Shown in pieces: positions 33,970 through 41,372 of a DNA stretch of 64,000 nt; position 1 is the stretch's first letter, and every line of letters starts with the position of its first letter. The DNA comes from Microbacterium amylolyticum (lineage in GTDB: Bacteria > Actinomycetota > Actinomycetes > Actinomycetales > Microbacteriaceae), in assembly GCF_011046975.1 (NCBI RefSeq), contig NZ_CP049253.1, positions 1,488,001-1,552,000 of the forward strand, given 5' to 3'. The position numbers and the translations under genes are program-made. The notes under the pieces were generated by a model. The model was not told the DNA's origin, searched no databases, and saw only the letters and a program-made list of their open reading frames with translations.

Positions 33970-34563
33970 ATGTCCGCTTCGCTCACGCTCGTCACCGTCT
34001 TCACCGGCTCCTCCGAGGGGAGCTCCCCCGCCTATCGTGCCGCAGCCGAGAACGTCGGAAAGACGCTCGCCGGCGAGGGCGTCGGCGTTGTGTACGGCGG
34101 CGGCGATGTCGGGCTCATGGGCGCCGTTGCAACGGCCGCTCGCGGCGCCGGAGCCGAGGTGATCGGCGTGATCCCCCGCGTGCTCGTGGACAAAGAGATC
34201 GCCAATGACGATCTCACGCGCCTCGAAGTGGTCGACAACATGCACGAACGAAAGATGCGCATGGCCGAACTGGGTGATGCTTTTGTCGCGCTCCCCGGCG
34301 GTATCGGCACACTGGAGGAACTGTTCGAGGTGTGGACATGGCTGCAACTGGGCATCCATGCCAAGCCGGTTGCCCTCTTCGACGTCAACGGATTCTGGGA
34401 GCCGCTGCTTGCCCTGGTCGACACGCTCGTTCGCGAAGGGTTCGTCGATGCACGCTTCCGCGAGGGACTCATCGTGACGACCACCCCGGAAGACCTGCTC
34501 GCGCAGCTGCGCGGGTGGACGCCGCCGACGCCGAAGTGGACGCAGTCGGCCGCGACCACGTGA
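33970..34563 (+). CDS. LOG family protein (nucleoside monophosphate phosphoribohydrolase)
   Basis: A 197-residue Rossmann-like protein with both family motifs: [13 protein letters not shown] and [17 protein letters not shown] proteins remove ribose phosphate from cytokinin or adenosine monophosphates; in most bacteria the physiological substrate is not established. The stop overlaps the GTG of the next gene, so they are probably co-translated. Confidence 0.9.
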   Translation: MSASLTLVTVFTGSSEGSSPAYRAAAENVGKTLAGEGVGVVYGGGDVGLMGAVATAARGAGAEVIGVIPRVLVDKEIANDDLTRLEVVDNMHERKMRMAELGDAFVALPGGIGTLEELFEVWTWLQLGIHAKPVALFDVNGFWEPLLALVDTLVREGFVDARFREGLIVTTTPEDLLAQLRGWTPPTPKWTQSAATT

Positions 34564-36422
34564 GCGACCGCGCAACGATGGCGACGTCTCCGCGCGACAT
34601 CACGAACTCCGCCCCCGCCGGGCGCATTCACGGTCTCGTCGTGCACGGGATCGGCATTCGTCACCACGGCGAATTTGCCGAACAGACGGTCGACCGTATC
34701 GCCGAGCATCTCGGCACGTCGAACGGGCGATGGCAGGAAACGGCGTGCACCGATGCGTGCACGGGATTCGAGCCCGGCCATCGTCACCTCAACGGTGTCG
34801 ATGGCGACGAGCTGGTTCTCGACCCCGTCACCTGGTTCGACGAGATCCGCGAACCCTCACGGTGGCGAGCAACATGGTGGCTTCTGCGCACGCTCTTCGT
34901 TCTGTGCGCCGTGCATCTGCTGGTCAACGCACTGGTGCTGCGCGATCTCCCGCGCGGGCGCCTTCGTGATCTGGCCCGATCGGTCTGGCGCGCACTGCGG
35001 GCCATGGTGTGGATGCTCGCGCTGGGGAGCGCCGCTCTCGCGCTCGTCGTCCCCCTCACGCTCGCGGTTCTTCTCATCCCCTGGGCGCGCATCCTCGTCG
35101 CCGACGCGCTCGGGTGGACCAGCGACCCCGAAACCCGGCAGGCCGTGATCGATCGCGTTCATGCACGAGCGAAACAGGCCCCCGCCGATCGCACTGTTCT
35201 GATCGGCCACTCACAGGGTGGGGCGATTGCGAGCAACGCCGCCCGTGGCCTCGATCCGGCGCGAACGACGCTTGTCACCATCGGCAGCGGCCAGGCCCTG
35301 CTGGCTCCCATTCGGGCGTCGGTTCATGTTGGCCCCTGGTCCTTCGCGGCCCTGATCGCAGCGATCCTTGTCTACGTCGCCGTTGCGGCATATGTGATCC
35401 GAACTATCGCCCTGACCGCCGGAACGCTCGCCTCCAGCGGGGCCGTGGCGCTTCTTGATGCCGGCTCGGCGATGTGGGCGGCCGCGCTGAACCTGGAGGT
35501 CGCCGGCCACCACATCAATCACGCCGCGGAGACGATGCTCGCGGCGTTGACGAGTTCGTTCGACGCCCTCACACCGGATCTACTGCTGCTCGCGTTCTGC
35601 GTTCCCGCGGTCGCCGTGGTCATGCTCGTGTACGCCGCAACCGTCGCGTCCTTTTCGGATGACGTACGCGCTCTCACGCGGGTGCGCCTGGCGGGCGTTG
35701 ACATCTGCGCCACGTTCGATCCTGTTTCGCACCCGATGACGGTTCTCGGAGCGCCAGAGCGCCTGCACCGGATCACCCAGTCCGCGTCGATCGCCGACCA
35801 TGTTCGTTATTTCGACAACCGCGTCGATGTGATGGCTGAGGTGGAACGGCACCTCTCAGGCGTGGCGCCGACGCCGATGCTGCGCGCCGCTCGCCGTGAG
35901 CAGGTGGCGGCGGTGCGCACCGACCGTGTTCTGCGCGGGTCCGCCGCGTTCATTGCCTTCCTCGCGGTCGCCGCTGCGTCGCCGATCGCCCCGGTCTGGG
36001 CGGGCCTTGCTGCCGCCACGGTGGTCTACGCGCTGGGCACGGTGGCAAAGGGGCGACGGTGGAAGAAGCGACAGCACGTATCGCCGGAGCGCCTCGCCGC
36101 ACGTTCACGGCCACACCTGACCTGGATCGACGCCGTGATCTGCGCAAGCAGCGCGGCAGTCATGTTCGGTTCGATTCTCACGCCGGCGCGCACAACGCTG
36201 CCCGGGCTCGCGGCGCTCGCATTCGTGCTGCTGACGGTCGCGGTTGTCACCGCCCTGGGCGCAGGGCGCACGACCCGGTGGTGGACGGCATCCGGCCTGG
36301 CCGCCTCCGCGATCGTCTGGGCCGCCCAGGCCACCGCGGTGGGCCTCGCAAACGCGGTCGGCTTCACCGCGATCGCCGTCGCGGCGGCCGTGCTGCAGTT
36401 CCGGAACATGCGCCGGCGGTAA
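34560..36422 (+). CDS. Membrane protein with an embedded alpha/beta-hydrolase domain
   Basis: A 620-residue protein starting at GTG 34560 (overlapping the LOG stop) or ATG 34578. A hydrolase-like opening, [24 protein letters not shown], is interrupted by two or three membrane segments (residues ~105-190), resumes with the nucleophile elbow [16 protein letters not shown], and is followed by more membrane segments, a soluble stretch, and a C-terminal set of about six helices to the end. The split-hydrolase layout is unusual. A lipase or esterase acting at the membrane is the best guess. Confidence 0.65.
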   Translation: MSDRATMATSPRDITNSAPAGRIHGLVVHGIGIRHHGEFAEQTVDRIAEHLGTSNGRWQETACTDACTGFEPGHRHLNGVDGDELVLDPVTWFDEIREPSRWRATWWLLRTLFVLCAVHLLVNALVLRDLPRGRLRDLARSVWRALRAMVWMLALGSAALALVVPLTLAVLLIPWARILVADALGWTSDPETRQAVIDRVHARAKQAPADRTVLIGHSQGGAIASNAARGLDPARTTLVTIGSGQALLAPIRASVHVGPWSFAALIAAILVYVAVAAYVIRTIALTAGTLASSGAVALLDAGSAMWAAALNLEVAGHHINHAAETMLAALTSSFDALTPDLLLLAFCVPAVAVVMLVYAATVASFSDDVRALTRVRLAGVDICATFDPVSHPMTVLGAPERLHRITQSASIADHVRYFDNRVDVMAEVERHLSGVAPTPMLRAARREQVAAVRTDRVLRGSAAFIAFLAVAAASPIAPVWAGLAAATVVYALGTVAKGRRWKKRQHVSPERLAARSRPHLTWIDAVICASSAAVMFGSILTPARTTLPGLAALAFVLLTVAVVTALGAGRTTRWWTASGLAASAIVWAAQATAVGLANAVGFTAIAVAAAVLQFRNMRRR

Positions 36423-36788
36423 GTGGCGCGAGCGGGGTCCGTGTTGCCGAGCGGCACAGATACTCAAGCGAAGACCGAGCAGGGGTTGGATTTTCGCGTC
36501 CACGGACACCACTGGGCACCCGTCGACATCGACGGTTTGACCCTGATATTGCGACCCTCGGGCGCCGGGCGACCAACACATCATGAGCCGTCCGAGAACG
36601 GCGCCCCGCCCACTACTGGATGGAGCAAGGCCGCCCGTCGGCGGCGGCGTTGACTGACCACCCGCTCCGCTCACGGATGAGGCACATGTCTCCCGGCACC
36701 GCGCGAACGGAGCCTTCCGCGATGTCACTTTTCTTTAACATGAGGTGCGTGTTATATTTTTCGAACATCCACTGATCCGGGAGGCGCC
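36423..36788 (+). promoter_or_regulatory. Island-edge spacer with hipB operator/promoter
   Basis: No convincing gene is seen in these 366 bases. Near the right end the AT-rich stretch around 36735-36760 stands out from its surroundings and includes TAACA-N9-TGTTA (36736-36754), an inverted repeat placed like a HipB operator, and TATATT (36753), a likely -10. GGGAGG at 36779 serves the hipB start. Confidence 0.45.
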
Positions 36789-37232
36789 GTGCAGATTCAG
36801 AAGCCAGCTGACCTTGCCCGCATCGTGAAGACGCAGCGACAGATACAGGATCTCACCCAGCAGAGCCTTGCAGACTCGGTCGGGGTTACCCGGCAATCAT
36901 TGGCTCGAATCGAGCGTGGCCACGGCGGTGCGTCTTTCGAAACCGTACTTCGGATCTTCGAGACGCTGGGGATCCGTCTCGACGCAACGGCTAACGCCCA
37001 AACCCCCTCCGACGATCCGCGCCCCACTTCCCGGTTGCCGAAGACCATCCACGATCTCATCCGTGGCGTTCACGCACCCGCTACGCACACCGCATCCCAC
37101 CTCAGCGCGAGATCAGCACAGAGGGCGCGTCTGAACGCCGCGATCGAGGCAGCAGATCCGGATCGGGAGAAGCCAACGGCTTCCGGAGAAAATTCGTTGG
37201 CGGATCTGTCAGGCAGTGCAGGCAATGGCTGA
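36789..37232 (+). CDS. hipB: HipB-type antitoxin, XRE family
   Basis: A 147-residue DNA-binding protein. Residues 5-75 form an XRE helix-turn-helix (DLARIVKTQRQIQDLTQQSLADSVGVTRQSLARIERGHGGASFETVLRIFETLGIRLD), close to HipB. The tail is polar and disordered. It starts with GTG 36789 and overlaps the hipA gene. In the HipBA system the antitoxin dimer binds and silences the HipA kinase and represses the operon. Confidence 0.85.
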   Translation: MQIQKPADLARIVKTQRQIQDLTQQSLADSVGVTRQSLARIERGHGGASFETVLRIFETLGIRLDATANAQTPSDDPRPTSRLPKTIHDLIRGVHAPATHTASHLSARSAQRARLNAAIEAADPDREKPTASGENSLADLSGSAGNG

Positions 37233-38538
37233 CACGCTCGACGTTTATCTATACGGTCAGCGAGTCGCAACGATCTCACGTCGAGGAGACAACCTGCGGT
37301 TGCGCTACCTGCCAGACTATGTGCAGGGCGAGAATCCAGTTCCCATATCGGTGCAGCTTCCGGTTGTTGCAGGCGTCGCCCCTAGCGAGACGACCAAGCG
37401 TTTCCTGGAGAACCTCCTCCCCGACCGCGCAGATGTCAGAACCCGGTGGGCCAGAGAAGCCAAGCTCACCAGCGAGAGCGCGTTCGATCTGCTCTCCGTG
37501 TACGGGGCCGACGTCGCAGGCGCCCTTGAGTTCTACCGCGAAGGTACTATCCCGCGCGTGGACGCCAAGCTGTCGCCCGTGACGGACGAAGCGATCGCGG
37601 CTCGAACCCGCCAGATTCGGGCCGATGACTCGAACTGGCTCGAACATCACCCGATCGAAGAAGGGTTCTCGCTGGGCGGTGCACAGGGCAAGTTCGCCCT
37701 GGCCAGACGAGATGGACAGTGGTTCGAGCCCACGGGTCGACACCCGTCGACCCACATCTTCAAGCCCGGCGTCCACAATCTCGACGGGTCAGATGTCACC
37801 GAGCACATCACCCTGCAGGTGGCACGTCGACTCGGATTAATCGTGGCGAGCACCGAGATCGGCTGTTTCGACGGCGAGCATGTCCTCGTCGTTGAACGGT
37901 TCGATCGATTCTTTATCGACGACAGCTACGTTCGTCTGCACCAGGAGGATCTCGCTCAAGCGACCGGCACGTCACATCTCAACAAGTACGAGCGTGACGC
38001 GGGCCCGAATTATCGGACGATCTTCGCCGTCTTCGATCGCGACCTCGCACCCGCACTGGCCAGGGAAGCGAAGCGTCGCTTTTCAGAATGCCTCACGTTC
38101 TCCTGGATCATCGGGCATAACGATGGGCATTCGAAGAACTATTCACTTACTCATGCGCCCGACGCGTCATTCCTCTCTCCGTTCTACGACCTCAACACTG
38201 TCCTCCCTTTCGAGCTGCCCGATGTCGTCCGAGCGAAGGACTACCGAGCATACGACGGCGTCTCGCTTGCGTTCAGCATGGGCGGGTCGGCAACGATCGG
38301 CGAGGTCAATGTCGGGAGCCTCCGCGCCTTGGAGCAAGACGCCGAGCTTCCCAGCGGACACCTCGAAGATTTCGCTCTGCACGTCGCGACCAACCTTCAA
38401 TCGATCGTCACGGAAGTCATCGACGCTCTACCTGAAGACCTTCGGTCGATCCTCGCCGTCCAGCTCTATCCGTACGCGACCTATGCCCAAACACTTCGAG
38501 TGCGAGATCTGCTGGGCGGCACAACCTCAACGACATGA
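37225..38538 (+). CDS. hipA: HipA-type serine/threonine kinase toxin
   Basis: A 437-residue kinase. The N-subdomain (LDVYLYGQRVATISRRGDNLRLRYL, PVSVQLPV-like) and the core are full length: the Gly-rich loop segment STHIFKPGVHNLDG, EHVLVVERFDRF, the catalytic loop GHNDGHSKNYSLTH with Asp, His and Asn, and the metal site FYDLNTVLPF. HipA phosphorylates glutamyl-tRNA synthetase in E. coli, causing growth arrest. ATG 37225 (MADTLDVYLYG) or GTG 37216 are both possible. It ends at the left edge of an IS3-family element. Confidence 0.9.
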   Translation: MADTLDVYLYGQRVATISRRGDNLRLRYLPDYVQGENPVPISVQLPVVAGVAPSETTKRFLENLLPDRADVRTRWAREAKLTSESAFDLLSVYGADVAGALEFYREGTIPRVDAKLSPVTDEAIAARTRQIRADDSNWLEHHPIEEGFSLGGAQGKFALARRDGQWFEPTGRHPSTHIFKPGVHNLDGSDVTEHITLQVARRLGLIVASTEIGCFDGEHVLVVERFDRFFIDDSYVRLHQEDLAQATGTSHLNKYERDAGPNYRTIFAVFDRDLAPALAREAKRRFSECLTFSWIIGHNDGHSKNYSLTHAPDASFLSPFYDLNTVLPFELPDVVRAKDYRAYDGVSLAFSMGGSATIGEVNVGSLRALEQDAELPSGHLEDFALHVATNLQSIVTEVIDALPEDLRSILAVQLYPYATYAQTLRVRDLLGGTTSTT

Positions 38539-38613
38539 TCCTTGGGTGGAGCCTGACCCGGTTTCCCGGACACCTGAGTTGAGGCGATGATCGTCTCGGA
38601 AGGAGTCCGTGTA

Positions 38614-38898
38614 ATGCCTGCTGCTCACCCGCCGGAGTTTCGGCGTCGTGCCCTTGACCTTGTTGCGCAGGGAAACCCTGTCGGCCAGACGGCTCGTGAT
38701 CTTGGGATCAGCGAGTCGTGTCTGCGGAACTGGATGAACCGTGACGCGGTCGACTCCGGCCGCAAGGCCGGCGTCACCACTGACGAGCACAAGGAGTTGT
38801 TCGAGTTGCGTCGCCGCAACCGCGTGCTGGAGATGGAGATCGAGATCCTCAAGCGTGCGTCGGCGTACTTCGCGCGGGAGAACGTGCTCCCAAAATAG
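38614..38898 (+). CDS. IS3-family transposase OrfA
   Basis: A 94-residue helix-turn-helix protein (PPEFRRRALDLVAQGNPVGQTARDLGISESCLRNWMNRD) with a leucine-zipper-like coiled coil (KELFELRRRNRVLEMEIEILKRASAYFARENV), the standard OrfA of the IS3 family. GGAAGGAG lies 8 bases before ATG 38614. The end CCCAAAATAG offers a -1 frameshift window into orfB, as in active IS3 elements, but orfB is no longer intact. Confidence 0.85.
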   Translation: MPAAHPPEFRRRALDLVAQGNPVGQTARDLGISESCLRNWMNRDAVDSGRKAGVTTDEHKELFELRRRNRVLEMEIEILKRASAYFARENVLPK

Positions 38899-39079
38899 GG
38901 TTCCGGCTGGTCCAGGAGCTCGCCGCGGACGGGATCCCCGTCGCGGTGGCCTGCCGGTTCCTGAACGTCTCGACCTCCGGTTACTACGAGTGGGTGAACC
39001 GGCTACCGTCGCCGCGAGCGGTCGCGGATGCGGCGTTGACGCAAGCACGTCGGGTCCTCGACCGTCGACGCGCCGACGG

Positions 39080-39124
39080 CGGACGCGCCGAACGTGGTGT
39101 GGGCGGTGGACTCTCAGTTCGACG
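39080..39124. repeat. Left copy of a 45-bp target-site duplication
   Basis: These 45 bases recur exactly at 40755-40799, directly against the two ends of the IS1634-family element. The sequence is part of orfB of the interrupted IS3 element (ADAPNVVWAVDSQFD), so the duplication was created by the insertion. Confidence 0.9.
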
Positions 39125-40754
39125 CCCCGACTTTTATCAGGTTAGTGCCCCGCGGAGACGCGGGTTTTGATCGCCTCAACAACTGCCGCGGCGTCCTCGT
39201 CGAGAGGGACCGCGGTCGCGACCTCCTGGTCGCCGATGGTCACGACGCCCTCGCGGTAGACGCGTAGCGTCCGGACGATCTTCCGGATGGACCAGCCCGT
39301 GGTCTCTTCGATCCAACGCGACACCGCGAGGGACGCGATCACGATCTGCAGGTGTGCGTCGATCGAGTCCCGCAATCGCGCGTAGATCGGCCGCGCCTTC
39401 AAGTCGCCCTTCGACATGCGGAAGCTCTTCTCGACCTGCAGGAGCCGGTGATACGAAGCGATGACGAACTCTGCTGGTTCATCGACGAGATTCGTCACGT
39501 AGCCCTTGATGCCCGCCAATGCGCGTGCCTTGTCCTCGAGCTCACGGTTGACGGTCTTGTCGCCGCCGGTGAGCTTGACGAACCTGTTGCGCTTGACCGG
39601 TGTCTTCCCGGCGATGGCGTTCTCGGCCTTCGAGACCTGCTCCGCGATGCCTTTGAGCGTCCGGCGAGCGTTGTCGTGCTTGTAGCGGTAGTAGTAGACC
39701 TGATCACGTCGGCCATCCGTGGGGCCGGCGGGCCAGGGCTGTGTGAACACGTGTCCGTCGGGAATCGGCTCCCCGGGATGCTCGTTCCGCCAGCGCTCGA
39801 TCACATACGGGACCTTCGGGGTCTTCGCGCCGAGGATGAAGTTCAACCCCGCCTGCTCGATGGCCTTCTGGTTCGCCTTGGACACCATGCCCGCGTCCGC
39901 GACGACCGTGATGTTTGACAGGCCGTGCGCCGTCATGAACGCCTCAAGCGTCGGCAGCATCGTCGCAGTCTCTGCTTTGTTGCCCTCGAACGCCTCAACC
40001 CGCAACGGGAATCCCGCCGCATCAGTGAGCAGGCCAACAGTGATCTGCGGCTCCAGGCGCCGCTCCTTGCTGAACCCGGGCTCACGGAACCCGTCACCCT
40101 CGTGAGCTTCGTAGTAGAGCGTGGTCACGTCGTAGAGCACCAGCGCCGCAGGACCGAGCTCCGCGTTCGAGGCGAGAACTCGCGCGAGATCATCTCGGAA
40201 CGTGTCGGTTGCAAACACCGGCAACCGCCGATTGATCGTCGGATACGACACCGATGAGACACCCGCCTCTTCGAGCACCCGCGGGGTATCGAGCTTGCTG
40301 GTCGGCTCGATGATCCGCGCGAGCACGAGCTGCCGGAAGACGTCATCTGCCCCATCGACATCGCCAAACCGAAGCGCATCGAACGCGAGATTCAGACACC
40401 TCCAGAGCGGACCCATCGTCAACCGCATCGGCAACGGTCCACCCCGGTCTGGATCTGGCTCCAGCCCGAGGTCCAGCTCGGGCTGGGAGCCTGCGAGTTT
40501 CTGCCTCCCCGCGGCCTTCAGCAGCGCGACGTCCTCGGGCGTATGCGCGGACCCGAGGTGCTCGACGATCCGCCGCGAGCCCTGCTTCTTCTCCACGATC
40601 TGCACCGCGGTCGCGCCAGAGGCGGTCTTCACGGTGCGCAGATACGGAGACACCCCTCAAGATTAGTGCCCCGAAACGGGCCCGCATCGCGAGAAAACCC
40701 CAGGTCAAGACACCCCGACATCACGAACCGTCCTCACGGTGATAAAAGTCGGGG
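39125..40754 (-). mobile_element. IS1634-family insertion sequence (1630 bp)
   Basis: The ends are exact 15-bp inverted repeats, CCCCGACTTTTATCA at 39125 and its complement ending at 40754. One gene, the transposase, fills nearly the whole element. It is flanked by 45-bp direct repeats (39080-39124 and 40755-40799), which fits this family: the related IS1549 is known for unusually long and variable target duplications. Intact ends, intact gene and perfect duplication point to recent insertion. Confidence 0.9.
39142..40653 (-). CDS. IS1634-family transposase
   Basis: A 503-residue DDE transposase of the IS4 superfamily. The catalytic Asp residues lie in LVLYDVTTLYYEA and ITVVADAGMVSKAN, and the Glu in the family pattern YHRLLQVEKSFRMSKGDLKARPIY near residue 410 (Y-x2-R-x3-E-x6-K). 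Full length with no interruptions. It is transcribed against the host IS3 element. Confidence 0.92.
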   Translation of the reverse strand: MSPYLRTVKTASGATAVQIVEKKQGSRRIVEHLGSAHTPEDVALLKAAGRQKLAGSQPELDLGLEPDPDRGGPLPMRLTMGPLWRCLNLAFDALRFGDVDGADDVFRQLVLARIIEPTSKLDTPRVLEEAGVSSVSYPTINRRLPVFATDTFRDDLARVLASNAELGPAALVLYDVTTLYYEAHEGDGFREPGFSKERRLEPQITVGLLTDAAGFPLRVEAFEGNKAETATMLPTLEAFMTAHGLSNITVVADAGMVSKANQKAIEQAGLNFILGAKTPKVPYVIERWRNEHPGEPIPDGHVFTQPWPAGPTDGRRDQVYYYRYKHDNARRTLKGIAEQVSKAENAIAGKTPVKRNRFVKLTGGDKTVNRELEDKARALAGIKGYVTNLVDEPAEFVIASYHRLLQVEKSFRMSKGDLKARPIYARLRDSIDAHLQIVIASLAVSRWIEETTGWSIRKIVRTLRVYREGVVTIGDQEVATAVPLDEDAAAVVEAIKTRVSAGH

Positions 40755-40799
40755 CGGACGCGCCGAACGTGGTGTGGGCGGTGGACTCTCAGTTCGACG
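40755..40799. repeat. Right copy of the 45-bp target-site duplication
   Basis: Exact match to 39080-39124. It begins at the base after the right terminal inverted repeat of the IS1634-family element and runs on into the rest of the IS3 orfB. Confidence 0.9.
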
Positions 40800-40918
40800 C
40801 CGACGAGCACGGCCGACCGATCAAGATCTGCTCGATCGTCGACGAACACACCCGGGAGTGCATCGGCGGCCTCGTGGAGCGCTCGATTACCGCCGACCGA
40901 CTCACCGCCCACCTCGAG

Positions 40919-40960
40919 GACCTCGTCGCCGCCCGGGGCGCCCCGGGCGGCGACGAGGTC
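40919..40960. repeat. 42-bp perfect palindrome inside IS3 orfB
   Basis: The two 21-base halves are exact complements (left half starts GACCTCGTCGCC, right half ends GGCGACGAGGTC), with no loop. The related IS3 fragment at 44969 has CTCAGG where this copy has ACGAGG, and reads in frame into LRSDNGPEF, while here the frame is lost. The palindrome therefore looks newly made. Confidence 0.9.
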
Positions 40961-41293
40961 GGACAACGGGCCGGAGTTCATCAGCGAGGCGATGGCCGAC
41001 TGGGCCGGCACCCGCACCGGCCTGTCCTACATCCCTCCGGGCTCGCCGTGGCGCAACGGGTACGTCGAGTCGTTCAATAGCCGGCTCCGTGACGAGTGCC
41101 TGGGCATCAACAGCTTCTACTCGCTGCTGTACGCGCAGGTCGTCATCGGCGACTGGAAGGACGAGTACAACCATCACCGCCGGCACTCCTCGCTCGGCTA
41201 CCTACCCCCAGCCGAGTACGCTCGACAGTGCACCCATCAAATGGAAACCGACGACTCACAGAGCGTCCGGACCGAATGAAGGGGGCGGCCCAA
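40935..41293 (+). repeat. IS3 right-end direct repeat, copy A
   Basis: This 359-bp stretch recurs at 44969-45327 with few differences (some substitutions, no length change). The pair brackets the FtsX/ATPase exporter genes in direct orientation. Confidence 0.85.
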
Positions 41294-41372
41294 TACTCAT
41301 TCCTCGAAACCAGCGGCTGCGTCACGCGCAAGAAGGCTTCCGACTATCCGTCACTTCATCGAAGGAGGATCA

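Larger units (their letters stand above)
38886..41279 (+). pseudogene. IS3-family transposase OrfB, disrupted
   Basis: The 5' part reads GFRLVQELAADGIPVAVACRFLNVSTSGYYEWVNR, normal for OrfB. After ADAALTQ the frame changes and joins DAPTADAPNVVWAVDSQFDA, skipping the segment that normally carries the first part of the integrase core. The IS1634-type element then sits at 39125-40754. The remainder encodes DEHGRPIKICSIVDEHTRECIG, a frameshift at the palindrome 40919-40960, and the C-terminal rve core (PPGSPWRNGYVESFNSRLRDECL) to 41279. It cannot make a working integrase. Confidence 0.85.
38542..41293 (+). mobile_element. IS3-family element, broken by deletion, frameshift and a second IS
   Basis: The left end begins about 38542 (TTGGGTGGAGCC...CCGGACACC) and the right end is at 41293 (complement TTGGGCCGCCCCC...CCGGACGC), giving imperfect terminal repeats with TTGGG tips. 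It contains orfA, and an orfB that has lost roughly 100 codons, is split by an IS1634-family insertion, and carries a frameshift at a 42-bp palindrome. No matching 3-bp target duplication is seen at the two ends, so the flanks were probably rearranged. Confidence 0.75.

Noticed and set aside
38886..38900. OrfA/OrfB frame change in the IS3 element as an anomaly
   Set aside because: A -1 frameshift between orfA and orfB is the normal way IS3 elements make their transposase; only the later breaks are abnormal.
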